Assembly (NCBI GenBank): GCA_026260175.1
Contig: JAKCWW010000009.1
Location: 124,001-188,000, forward strand
Length of the DNA: 64,000 nucleotides
Origin: Reticulitermes lucifugus
Taxonomy: Eukaryota; Arthropoda; Insecta; Blattodea; Rhinotermitidae
Reading direction: 5' to 3'
Shown here piece after piece: positions 11,401-25,200 of this stretch. How positions within the stretch are numbered: position 1 is the first letter of the stretch; every line of letters starts with the position of its first letter. Position numbers and translations under genes: made by a program. The notes beneath the pieces are model-generated. The model was not told the DNA's origin, searched no databases, and worked only from the letters and a program-made list of their open reading frames with translations.

Positions 11401-14400
11401 TTAATGTCCTGCACTCAGATTAACTGTGTCGATGGAACGAAATAACATTGACTTATGACCTGAATTATATTAAAAAGAAGCAGCGGTAACCTACTCCAGA
11501 TTGGTTCGACTTTCACATTGAGCGTCTGTGGATTGTATTTGTAATGAGACCAGGATGCACTTCTGCATTGGATTATGATCAATAATTTTCTCATTGACTT
11601 GATTTATATGATGAAAGTGATGATGATGATGATCACGCATTTCTCTTAAGTATAATGTACTACGCAAAACTATTTATTGTGGATCGTCAGTGTTCTTTGG
11701 GTTGCATCGGCGTGCTTAGGGAGCCGCAGGCATGAGATGCGGGAGAAGGAAAGGAAGCGAAGTAGAAAAAACGTCAGATATGTTATTTGTAATTTTTAAG
11801 GGTGTGTGGTTGTTTTATGAAAGAACTAGCGTGTAATGTTCTTATTGAATTGGGTTCAGCCGAGAAGGTGTTTTAAGTTAGTTAAATCATGTTTAAATAA
11901 ACCCATAATGAAGTTCTTGCCTCAAAATAATTTCTCTCTTAAAATAGGACTGAAATTAGGAGGGATATTTTCGCCATTCCTTTTTGACTGTCCTTTAGAA
12001 TATGCCTTTAGGAAGGTCCAAGAAACAATAACGGACTGAAATCGAATGGGACACAACAGCTTTTCTGTGCCCATGATTTTAATTTAACTGTGATAGATAC
12101 CCATTGTGTTCCGTTTAAGGTATTTAGTCAGTTGACAACTGCTCATCACAACTTTCAAAGAGTAAAATTTGTGTTGGATTTTTGCAATTGACTATACGTC
12201 AAATGTAATTTATGTAGCGGAGTATGAATACCCACTTACTACCATTTAAGGAATTCTCTTTTGCCTGGCTCTCAGATGGTTGTAAGTGGGTGTTTCCGGA
12301 CGTAAAAACAAAGGGCTATGAGTGCCTTCCTTTGCTGAAGCGTCATTACCAGAATCAAAGAAAGGATTGTAATATAAAAGTAGCTTTTAAATGCTTTAAA
12401 AATGTGGCACAGCTTAAACATTTGAGAAAACTGTAACAAATCAGAATTATATTCAAGCAGAAGTAAGGAGACGGACAAACGTGAGATCGCTTTCTAGCGC
12501 TTAGTTAAAAGTAATTTTCTTTCCTGTCTTCTAGCCTCATATGTTAGAATGAAACGAAACAATTTCCAACTTACGAAGGCTCGACTTGAGTGTCCCCTCT
12601 TTGGCGACTTTTCTAATAGTAAAACGGACCCCCAGAGAAACCACTGAAACTTGTATTTGCGACTATCAGATGTAGACAATCTCCCGAACTGCGACGGTTT
12701 AAACAGATTCCGCGAAGTCTCTAACGGATTCTCCCTAGTCTAGTCCTCCCCCTACGTGTAAATACAATACATTTTGATGATTCTTGTAAACCAGCGCCCT
12801 CCTCATCAAAATTCTTTAATCAGCCCTCTCCTGAATTGTCAAAGGTGAAGAAACATCGCCAATGAATTTTTTGATGTGATTATGTGGTAAATAATTTTTT
12901 ATTACATTTTCTGTCTACAAAGAAGCACTTGTTTACCATCAAAACAGTCATATCAATAAGCAACATGTTTCAACCAGTCTTGGTCATCTTCAGGCTATCC
13001 AGTGTCGTACAAAGTGGAAATACAATTGCATTAAATTGTTAAATAGACTGAGATACCAATCTTACAATTTAGATAGTCCCTGCAGCTTGTAATTGTATTG
13101 CTACTAACAGAGGTTTTTAATAAAATGTGACATATGAGCTATAATGTTAAGTTAATATGAATATTAAGGAGGGTTACAATTATATTATAATCCTCCCTGA
13201 AGCATTCCTTTAGTTAGTACTGACGTGTCGTATATAGGATGTATTCGTTCATAATTATTATGTTGTGAAATTAGTGTCTTTTACGTAAAATTATATGTGG
13301 AAAATACTTCAAGTACATTTGGCGAGTACCAGTGTTTTACTTGCAGTATCTCTATAATCGCATTTTCGTTATGTATCTTATCTTTCGTAAAAACAGGTTT
13401 TCGTTTTCTACACACTGTCACCATCGGGAAGATATATAACGAGATGAATAACATTAAATTTACATTTTCTGTACTTTGCCTTTTTATTAAAGTGTTTCGT
13501 TTTCTTCAGTACGTTTTCTAAAAGCCTATGCATTATTTTGTTTTTATTTAATCTCGTGATCAAGACGTATTTTTACGGTATTAAATGGGTTTACAGGAAA
13601 GAAAACCTAAATTATAACATTGCTTTTATGAGAAATATGGGTTAGAATTACGATGGCTTTCTTTGCGATCGTCATCCACAGACAAATTAGGCAGTAGGTG
13701 TGGGGTCGTCTGTTTTAACAAAGAAATGTAAGAGCACCTCTTGTTTTGTATGGGCTTGAAACTCGCATTAAGGGAAAATCATAAATGAGAGTGAGATTAG
13801 GACACTGTGGAGATTATTCTAGTTTTGAGGAGAGCACTACAGGGCGCGGGGAGGCTAGAAAATGCGGAGATTTGTTTACTCTTTACCAAATGTTATTAAG
13901 AAAGAAGAGATTTGTAGGGCGTGGAGCAAATATGTAACAGCTGGGAAGAATAATAATACAGAATTTTAGGATACCTAGGGTTTTGTTGTAAAGATATTGC
14001 AAAAACACTTTATGCGTGTGTGGCCAGCATTCATCTGAGGCAGGACAGGCTTCAGTGGCACGCTGTTGTGAGCACTGTGTAAACCTTAGTACTCCAGAGT
14101 TGTGGGGAATATCGTGACTAGGTGAGCAACTGTTAGCGTCTCAGTAAGTCATCTTCTCCATGCCCTTGAATGTAGAAACTGTATTAAAATTTGTGTCTGA
14201 GTGTTCTTACAAGTATTAAACTACCGTGACCATATTAACACAAATTCAATCGAAATTTGTCTCGAAACACATACTACGTAGATACAAACACAAGACACAC
14301 ACACACAAGCTATTTATCTTGTGTTATATTTAACGACACTCATAACAGACCATACTATAGACCTACAGCTTAATAATTTACTCGGAAGAATACTGATGTT

Positions 14401-16181
14401 CTGTTATTGTGTTATGTACTGTTTGCGGTCTCTTCTTTATCCGGAGACCACACGCACTATGGCTGTGGTTAGGCCATTAGTTACAAATGCAGTGGTTACG
14501 ACAACCTGTGCCTCAAGGTAAAACACTGGGGATATTCCTGCGAACCTTAAAATATTTCGCTGGTTTTCCTATATATTTGAGCTTGATTTGCGTAGTCAGT
14601 ATAGTGACTAGGCTACTAGCTAGACATCTGACGAGTCGTGGTTCGATTGCCGGCAGGGGCAACACGCTTACCTCTTTTCCTGAGGGTCCAGACCGACCTC
14701 AGAGCCCACTCAGCCTCCTATTCAGTGAGTACTGACGGACCTTTCCTTTGGGTGTAAAGAAGCCGGTGCGAGAATCTGATCCCTTACCCCAATGTAGTAG
14801 CGAGGTTAAGAATAAGTGGAACTACATCCCCACTCGTTCATGTGCCGCCATGGCGTGCATAGGGACAACTTTGCCTTTGTACAAATATTAATCATAACAA
14901 TAATAATAATAACTCAATTATTTTAGTGAAAATATTTTATTCGATGAATATTAAAGCAACATCAGTCGGCTGTGCTGTGATAGCTAAAAAAAGCGCTCAC
15001 CAATAGTTAGATGTTATTAGGCAAGACAGGTCACGCTGTCGGGATCCAGGCTCTAATAAACACTGCGAACACTGGTGAACGGAAAGGAAGAGAACAACAT
15101 GCCTGCAGTTCTACAGACAGACAGAAAAAATGTAACCAAGTAAGGTACTAATTATCTTACAGGACAAAGCAAGAATAAAGGAAAGTAATATAGCGAACCT
15201 CATGGAGAAGAGACCTCGAAGCTAATAGTCGAATAGTCGATCAAGTAGCCAAGAAATTACCCGGCCTTTGAAGAATCTGAAGTCTCATTACAGCATTCAT
15301 AAGAGCCATCAGTTAGTCCCTGTCCTGAGTCAGATTAATGCAGTTCACACCTTCAATACATATTCCTGCAGGGCGCATTTTAATACTGTATTCTTATCTT
15401 CCTGTGGTGTCCTCCTTACACGCCTTTCGAAAAACATTTGATGCGTCTCTTTATTATCTGTGAATTCTCGGCCCTTTGTTCCTAATGCGTTCATTCTGTT
15501 AGTCTCAAGTACACGTTATGAAGTTCCTTATTATTAATTCTTCCATACATTTTTAGAAAGAAAGAGACAAGCAGGTAAAATAGTAAATAGGGGTGTAGTA
15601 GTTGTAATTGGACAGGTGTGAATGTTTTAATGTACATTGGTACCTCCAGCGACAGTGGAAACTTCTAATCCTGCGTCTGCGTCTGTTACATGAAGAGAGA
15701 GAGAGAGAGAGAGTGTGATGAAAAGACTTGGTGCCGAGATAGGACCGTGTGACACTATATTTCCGCTCTATCCTAATCACGCAGACGACTCCAACTTTAT
15801 CTGAATATGTTTATCACCTCATTGTTCTCAGGGCATGGCTCATACTTGGAATGTTGACTGATGAGACGGCCTTAAGGCACGGTGGATAGCTGGCGTCGTA
15901 CATGGAGATGGTCTAATGACATCTCACCGCAAAAGAGCAAGCATATTCACGGAATATTACTCATGGTCGCAGACTGGGATGGATTCTTTGGAGCGACCTA
16001 ATTTCAGAACAGGTTCTAGTGGCGGACGCTTCTGAACACTGTAATGAACTTCTGGTTTTCATAAAATGCGGGCAATTTTTGGGTACCTTCTAACGAATAA
16101 TGTATTCCAAAGTAATTATATCATACTTCACCATCTGGCGCAATTTTAATATCTCCGCGAGAATATTTAAAACCAATACTC

Positions 16182-16232
<51 letters not shown>

Positions 16233-19200
16233 GAGACATCTAGTAACAGTAATGATACAAGTCGCCTGAACTATCTTGAAAAGCCTGTTTTGAGTAAAAT
16301 GTACCACTGAAGGCTAACCTTCTAACTAACTTCATGGAACAGAATTCTTGGGAAACTAATAACTCGCAGACTAGTCAAGAAATCCCCGCAATTTATAGGA
16401 CCTGGGAGTTCAATACCGTTTCCACAAAAGCCCTTATTTTGACATATTCTTAGTCAAATAAATCCAGTCCACATCCCCTCGTCCCACACCTTTGAGACCA
16501 AAATTAATATTATCCTATCATTGTGCCCAGGTGTCCACGAACCTTCTTAGTAGCATTTCCTAAAGCAAAGTTGAAAAGCAATGGCGACAAAGAATCTCCG
16601 CCTTTCGTTCCATTCTGAATAGAAAACTTATCAGACGAATATTTTCTATCCCTGTTTAATATTGCTCTTATTTAAACACATTTTAGTTAGCTTAATTTTT
16701 TTTCATGTATATGTCAGGCTCTGAGAATATTACAGAGGAACTCTCTCCTAATGAATCATAGGCCTACTTTAAGTGTATAAGGAGTCGAAGTTCTGCCCAT
16801 TTTATTCCCATTTTTGCTGAAGTACTTGGCGATTGCAGACTATATGATGAGTAGTTGATTTGTTACATCATAATGCACATTGAATATCGGCAATTACTTC
16901 ATCTGCATATGGCGTTATTAATGACAGAAGAAGGCTGAATAAAGTTTTGTGTGTTTCTGATAACATTATAAGGAAAACTATACGTGTACGATGTTCAGGC
17001 TACATATTTCGGCCAACTAATCAGCCATATTCTTTCCACAACTTTTCCAGTTGTTCATAGCATTATAAACTCCAAACGTCTCAGCACTGTGGCTCGTCTT
17101 GCCGTATATCGGAAGGCCTTACGTCACTGACCTCGCTCGTAACAAAAACAAGAGGTATGTCGTCGGCACTCAGATCGCACTTTTTAGTTTTACGAAATTA
17201 GTTCTGGCCAGGTAACCCTTCTGGAATTCATTATACAACGATAAAAAGAAAAGCAGTTGTGAATGTCGAAGATGACAGGCGATTATGCGTGTCTGCTTTG
17301 TGACTGGAATCTTCACCTTCGGATTGTACACTCCAGGATCCTTAAGACGTTAATCAGGAAATGAATGAATGATTATGGAAAGCAAAATGTCCGACTTTTT
17401 GTATGAGATCACACATGGTAAATGGCTGACTGTGTCCAAATAATTTGGCGTATCTTTAAAATTCTCTTGTTTTCGTTTTCATTACTTGAACTTCCGTATT
17501 TTCTCTTACGTCTCTTTATGGACATTTTCCATTTGCCTTTCTCTGCTTTCACTTGTTCCTCGAGATGTCAACAGGTTTGTGCTACAGTATAAATGGCGCA
17601 ATTTCACGTTACGTCTGTTGTGGAGACCCGATTTTACTTGAGTACATTCATTAAGAGGGAATGAGGCTTTATACAAGCCTAAACTCTACACCATATGTTG
17701 CAATAAACTCCATTATATACCAATTATCAAAATGCAGAGACCACTTCTATCGTCACTGCGTTGCTTTAAATTGAGGAATAATGCCTTCATATTCCTCTTG
17801 GACTGCTTGACCTCGACCCAGAACATTAATACAGTTTGATTCTTCGAAGGAGACTATATACCAGTCGACACTTTGCAACATCCCAGAAGGCTTCAACTTT
17901 CAAATATAAACATATATACATGCATATAATAACACGTATGTGAAATGTGTGTAGGCGTCCTTTTTATTTGATACTATGGCGTGCGTTGCAGTGTGTAGTG
18001 CGATAAACATATTTTGAATAAGTACAACTGAATTCGTTTATCAGAAATGCTACGTCTCTAGTCTTATAAACCTCTACAGTGACCGTACTGCAGACATTGC
18101 TCTGAATATCCATTCGCATGTATAATTTCACTCCGCCCCTGTCATAAATTTCAAGTCTGTGTTTTGTGTTACTTCCTCAACAAATTAGACTACCACACAT
18201 TATGTCCAGCAGTAATAAAAGTGTTGTTCACACATGTATACCCTCGTTACGTCATGACATTTAGTATGGCGGCATAAGCACAGAATACGCACTACAAAAG
18301 GAATATTTTTAATAGAGGATGCTTATGCTTAGCCTAATGCCATAAATGTTATTCATGTAAAATAATTACGACTAAAATTCTCACAGTCTTATTTCATTTG
18401 CTTGTTAACGTATGTGATTAGGCCTATTACTGTTTCAGAATACTAAAGTATGAAGTGTAAGACATCGCGATGGGCTAGTGATTGTTAAGTGGCGGGCATA
18501 AGATCACATCGGAATATTTCGAGCAGTCTGTACTGCGATCTTTAAGAAACTGCTGCGTTTACAGAATCCGACCTTTCATCACAAGCACATTACTTGCCAA
18601 CAGAGCGTGTTCTAAGGATCATGAATTCACTCTACTTCCTCAAAACCTATCTCCCTGATATCAGTTTTCATGGTATCAATTCCAAAATCCTGGAATTAAT
18701 CAGACAATGTATACTAAATTTATAAATCTCTTCGAAATAGTGTCATTCTTTTGTAACTAACTCGTTCATTTTCTGTTCAACAGTTCCGCTTCAGAAGTCT
18801 AGCTGATAATGTGTCGTTGATGTGAGTTCATTATGCGTATGTTGCGTGTTGTTGCAATAAATCCATATTGTCAGTTTCACATTAGACATAGCGTTTGAAC
18901 GACTCTTAGTCTCCTTAGAGTTAAGACTACTTTTATGTGACTGTTTTCATGAGTTCTGATTTGGTTTAGATTATGTTTGCACTCAGTAAACGTTCATTGC
19001 CACTTTTTATTCTTCTGTAGAACAACAAAGTTGGTGTGAAAATATGCCAAGATTTATAAGTGTTTTAATAGTGAGGATGCTTTTATTTGTGAGATCTGAA
19101 GGTCTAGTGGCGGTGCCTGTCAATATTGTTGTCTGGGATATGACGTCATATACCGTGGTGTAAATGTACCGACGTTACGATGGAGGTAAGAGGATCTTCT

Positions 19201-22200
19201 GAAACGTCGGTAAATTTGTATCAGAATAGAGTGCGTCGCATCCCAGAAGACAGCGTCTCCAGCACATATTTATCACGTACAGCCTGTCAGAAGCCTCTAT
19301 CAAAGCTGGACAAGCGGAAACGGTTATTATCCTCTTATGAAAGTGAGTTTGAAAGAAAGGAAACTATGTTTAATGCAATAGTATATCGTCACGCTATAAA
19401 ATGAGCCATTCAAGATTGCTTCGTTTAGAATTGATCGAATGTGAAAAAACCAATAAACAAATTTAATAAGTTAACAAACAAATAAATAAACAAAAAACAA
19501 ACAAGTTTGCATTTGCACATAAACAGGGGAGCATTCAGAAGTTTCAGTAATGTGGGTCTGTTTGTACCTTCTCGACTCAAACACTCTGTGTGTTTCTGCA
19601 CAAGATGCTTTTATCCTTTGAACTTAAGCGGAACATCATGGATCTACATGCTCATCACAAAAAAACTAGCAATTGTAATAGGCGTTTATATCTATTGCCT
19701 GACGTGAACCAATAGGATTGAAGTATGTAGTATAGTAATAGGAATAAATTGCTTGTGTAGCCTACACAACACAGCAGGATGGCGCTGAACTGTAATAGAC
19801 ACAGTAAGCCGGTCTTTGTGTTCGACAGTAGGCAGAGGACAGCAAAGGCCGCAGGTAGTGATCTCAGCTTACCTTGTCATTCTCAGGCTTCTTCACATAG
19901 CCTGGTGGAGGTGTTGCCAGACACAATGTGACCAGAGCGGTGATGAGCGCTGGGACCTGAAACACGCATTAATTAAGCATGTCATTATTTTCAATTCTCA
20001 AAGAAACTACTACCGTCGTCTGTTTACCACTCCTGTTTCCCTTTCGAGTCTGTCCTGTGTTGTCCCAACCGCTACTGTACTGGTATTCTCTGTTCTATCC
20101 TTGTATCAAGTGGTGTATTTATTACGCTAAACAACTTTATGGACCAAAGGCCTTCTTTGAGACATTAGTAGCCATTCAGCTAACCAAGGAAATCCGCGTC
20201 TTTTGGGAAACTTGAGGACTTAGTACCGTCGTAATAAGAACCCACCAATAAACTAGGTGAATCCAGTCTAAGTTGTCGTATTCTCCTGTCAGATTCTACA
20301 AAGATTCTGTACTCCCACCTTAGCCTAAGTATGCAGTTATGTCTTATATTCAGGATTACTGATAATCTACACCTGCTTGTCACAGTATTTTTCACACGTG
20401 CTACGTATACCCTTATCTCTTTCTTCTTAATTTGATCTCCATAGTGAGGAGTCAGAAAACATGAATTTTAGGACTGTAGGTGGTCGACAATCCGAATTAT
20501 GGTGCTATTTTCTGCCGCACTTTTCTTGATTTTTAAAAAGATTTTAAATATGGCTGTGCATATGTTGGTGATAGATTTTCTCCTTCTGCTTCTTCATCTG
20601 TTTGCCTTGTTCAGTTTCTGCTGCAGTCTGCTTGTTGAGGGTGACGCATAATTATTATAATTATTATAATATTAAGGCTTATTTTTAAACTGCTGTTACG
20701 CGACTTTCTTAAAGACTACGAATGTCTTATCATGAAATTAGGAATGCTGCTCACATGGGATACACTAATAACAAGATAACTACACTGAAACCTCTTTGCA
20801 TATCCGCAATAATAAAATCTCGTAACTGACCAAGTTTGAATAAGAATGCCGCTATTTACGGACACTGCCACAGATATTGTAATTAGTTAAAAACTGGGAG
20901 GTAGGTTGTCATGACCTTTTTCACGTTGCCATTCCGACATTCCTCTAAACAGACTAAGAAAACCACAAAAGAACCTAGCCAGAGCAGCCAATAACTCGGT
21001 TGTCTGTCGTAGAGGGTCCCCTAATAAAATTCTAAACTTTTACGGTCACAGCAATTTGTCGTAACAGAAGAGAATCATGACCACCTAAAGGTGAAAACTA
21101 CTTGATTTGCATGAAGACGACCCACTTTCCATTTTCCTTTCATTAGCTACACTTCGCTCATATTTCACACATTCTTGTAACAACTGCCCGAAAATTAAAG
21201 GATTTCCAGTCGTTATATAGCATAAATGGATTTATTTCCTATGTCAGTTGCTCATCTGTTTTCTATTGAGCGTTGTTGTCTAAATACTGTCATAGGAAAC
21301 GTAGGAAAAGAAAATAGGCACTATTGTTCACTTTGTGTATGACACAGTGGTTCTAAAACTACGGTTTGTAAGCTCGGTGGAGTACAGTCAATGTTTCAGA
21401 AGATTAGCCAGGAAGTTGTGCAGTGGAGCACATTTTAAGGGAAGGTTACTTTTTTTTTTGATACACTAGAAAGTCTTTGTCGGACCAGAAGCAAAATTTA
21501 TATAAACGTTCGGTTATTCTGATCGTTTTGGTAAGATACTCTTGTGAATCTCTCATCCAAATAGCGATTGTTACGTTCAAACAAAATTTACTGGTGTACA
21601 TTATACTACTAACATATTGTTTGTGGGATAAAATCACGTAGACAAAGTAATAAAGACTGGAGAAGCTTACAGTATGAGGAGTTTATTAATATGGACTGCT
21701 ATTTGTGTACGTAGTGTCATTAAAGTGTTTAAGTCAAGAAAAGAAATAAGACCGCATATCAAGAGAATATTTTTTTGATGTCGCCACTAAATAAAGTGAA
21801 AAGGTAACATGGATTACGTTCTAAAGAAATGTTGTTTATTGGCCGTCTTAGTAGCGATACCATGTGATTATTATAACAGTAAATTCAGTAATATCTAATG
21901 ATGAAAAACTGACAGCGCTTTTTTGTAATTAGAAGCCTAGTGCTTTCTATTTAAATACGAATATATGTCTAGAATTCAAGATAATGTGCCGTTTCCTGTA
22001 CCGCATAAATCAGACTTTTTGTAGCGTTATAAGTTGTCATGATTACGTTTTGGTGTAGACACATACCACGACCTGGACTAGAAATAAATATCACACAGTT
22101 TGATGCCCTTGCTTTGAAATATTTGCAGCAATATAAGTAAAACAACGAATGGCACATCAGCTATTTATAATCTTCACTTATCAACGTGTGATTTTTTTTG

Positions 22201-25200
22201 CTTGTTATTTTTTTTTAATTGAAGGCCCCGTAGCAGATGCTACGGTCGCACCGCATCCTTGAAGACTTTATTGTGCAACCTATGAGAAAGATGATGATGA
22301 TGATGATGAAAATGAGTTTTTTTCTGTTTTTCCATTTTAATGGAGCACCGGTGGAATGAAATTGACAGGGGAAAACTAAAATACTCGTAGAAAAACTAAA
22401 ATACTCGTAGAAAAACCTGTCCCAGTGCCACTTTGTCCACCACAAATCCCACATGCACCGACCGGGGATCGAACCCGGGCATCCGCGGTGAGAGGCTGAC
22501 GACTAACCGCCTGAGCCATGGCACGGCCTTTTGCTTGTTACAAACGTTTGAGTACATACTGATCATTGGAGGGGTGTAGCAATTTAATACTCTATGAAAT
22601 GATGTAGCGAAAATCTTTCTTGTCGCTGAGGAAATTTAAAGTGAACTTTACGTGTTTTTCTGTCTTCTGTTTTCGATGAACCTCTTTAGATGCAGACATA
22701 TTCTTTCCAGAATTTCTGAAAACCGAGTTGTGCAACTTGATCCAGACGCTTAAATCAGATATACTTCAACTGTGGTCTTGGTGTGCATTATGTTACATCA
22801 GTTCAAAAGATGTAATGAGATATTGCTGCGGTTCCGAGGTTAATGAAATTAAATTTGGTGTCTTTATTTATGCACCCACTCTAACACTTAATTAGCCTCT
22901 ACAAAGGTAAACCACTTTGCCTTCACATAAGTCAAAGCGCCCTGTTAAGGAACGCTTTCCCATTTGTTATTCAGTATCATCCTCCATCTCACTCCTCGCT
23001 GTGATGTAGCCAGTAATTTACACGGAATCGGTAGCATGGTGCAGCGGCAACACTCCGAGTTCAATTCCATAAATCTCTTTTCTTGATCTTCTAATTTCTT
23101 CTTAGTTCATGTAATGACCCTTTTTAATTATATGGCGTCAAATGATAGAATTATTAGTGGATAATAAATTGGAAATTATATAGAAGAAGAAGTAAATCGT
23201 TGTGACCTAGTATGAGACATTGGAGTTGAGAAACTGAGAAAAGCAAGAAGAACCGCAGCTAAGGTAGCCTATTGTGTAGTCGATATATGAACCGGGATCT
23301 GACAAAAGAAAAGTAGGGATCCACCCCCTGTAACTCGACGTTATTCATTTAAGTGACTGTACTTTAGGGCCTACACACAAAATTCTGAATTCGCTCTCAG
23401 AGTGGCAGGGCTGCAACTGAAATGAGATCTTCTAGCGGCAGTATGAAGTTGTGTACCGTGTGCAGGCATGCTTCTATACTGGTAACGACACTATCTGTCT
23501 AAAGAAAACAACTGTAAGTATGGTCTTACTGCTCAAGTTAAAAACAACTTCAGACTCTAAATTGTTCCCTTTTACCTTGTCCTTTATGAGGTTGGATACA
23601 CTTCTGTTTACTTTTATGTTTGTAACTCAGATGTCGCAACGTTGTTAAATAACCTAAAAATTAATCTGGAGGTGGTGACAGGTGTTTCCATCAGATGCTG
23701 TATTCAGAACTGCACCTGTGATCTGAGGAACTGTGTTCGGTTAAATATAAATTGTAATAGAGTAAAAGTGTCTCGGCATTATTCCGGTTGACATGAGTGC
23801 AACGTTACAGCAAGTTCCTCTCTACAGACATTGAGTCAAATAACAATGGATTATCGGTGATCACTATTGCTGTGCCATTTATCGTTTATATAGGATTTTG
23901 TCAATGGTATGGCACAACTGGAATCATTCACTGTGTGGGCTTTGTATATTGTCTCGTGTGTAACATACAAATTAAAACTGTTGTATTGTTTTGAGAAAGT
24001 GGATCGATTTTGCCACCGAAAACTTATGTTCTGAGCTTGATCGTGGGACGACGGAGAGTTTCGAAATTGTTAATTCTTTCAAACATGCGTCACGTGTTCA
24101 TTCTGCGACGTGTCTTAAACGACTGCTGGGTGGCTGTAAGTCTTCAAGTTTTGTGTTCGGAACCTGGTTGATTCATCGGCCGGTTTTCGGAAATTATGAC
24201 GCGGGATATTTCATAATTCTAGTGAAGCTTTCTGTCTGATTACTGTGAGAATTACTGTCTCATGGATGTGAGCCCAGTGAGAAGAGAAGTTTTATTACCT
24301 CTTTCAGTGTAGTTCACCCATGGACCCAAGCTGACAGATGGGTCTAAGTTTAATTTTAATATTACCGAACTGTCTATCTCTGGGTCTTCCAAGTGGCTGT
24401 AAAATGTAGGATTTCCTCTTCTGTCTTATGCGTTCTAGAGGCCTATCCATCTCTCTTCCTTCACTTGAGACCGGAAGTCACTGTATTAATAAAATATAAA
24501 GTTGGCCCTGTGCACGCAGTGAAAACGTGTGGGGTAGCGAAGGTACAGCTGCTCTCAGTCTTAATCTTGGTACTGTTGGAGGTGAGTGGTTAGCTTCATA
24601 CTTCGGCAGCTTGACCCCTGGGGTAAAGCGTTCGCTACGTATTGAGTAGGAAACTGGGTGAGCCGCAGAGTCACTATCTGCTCTGTGGAGAAAAGAAAAT
24701 TTCCATCCCTTACCGGGAACTACACCATGCTAAATCTGTTCTTAAACCCGTAGCCTAGTCAATGTACCAACTGAGCTATGTCGGCTTCCCCCTGTACTGA
24801 ACAGGTTATTCAATCTGCGGTAACTGCAGTACCGGGAGATATAAGGACTTGAACTGAAGAATTTGTCCCCTTCACCCCCATCGAAATTCAAAGCACTTCA
24901 AAAATGTCTTACACAGTGCCTCAGACATAACATGTGTACGAGTGAAATGAAGCACCATTTATGAGGAAACATGGTGTCTGGGCTAGGTCACACGTATAAT
25001 TTATGGCAAAGGCTCTTTTTGAAGGAATTGTCGGCTTCTAACAGCATAAAAGTGGAATAACTGTTTTGCTGGAGTGCGATGGAGGCATCCAGTGTATTTA
25101 CAGAAAGAACAGCGCTACATCCATCCAGTGTTATTTCCCATTGTCATAGAAGTGACTGCAACATTTGTAGCTACGACGGAAAGGTGATATAATTACTTTA

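Larger units (their letters stand above)
6457..19872 (-). other. Intron 2 of the cuticular gene (about 13.4 kb)
   Basis: Runs from donor GTAAGC at 19872 to the acceptor at 6457. It holds SINE copies at 6643, 7227 and 14590, a foldback element at 9800-10074, LINE 3'-end fragments near 13.8-14.2 and 15.9-16.1 kb, a CTA microsatellite and a half foldback near 19.2 kb. The stretches 7.5-9.7, 10.1-12.9 and 16.3-19.1 kb show nothing I can name. Confidence 0.75.

Noticed and set aside
22455-22528. tRNA gene on the minus strand
   Set aside because: A and B boxes are good, but the cloverleaf is imperfect and continues into a SINE body with A tail and target duplications.
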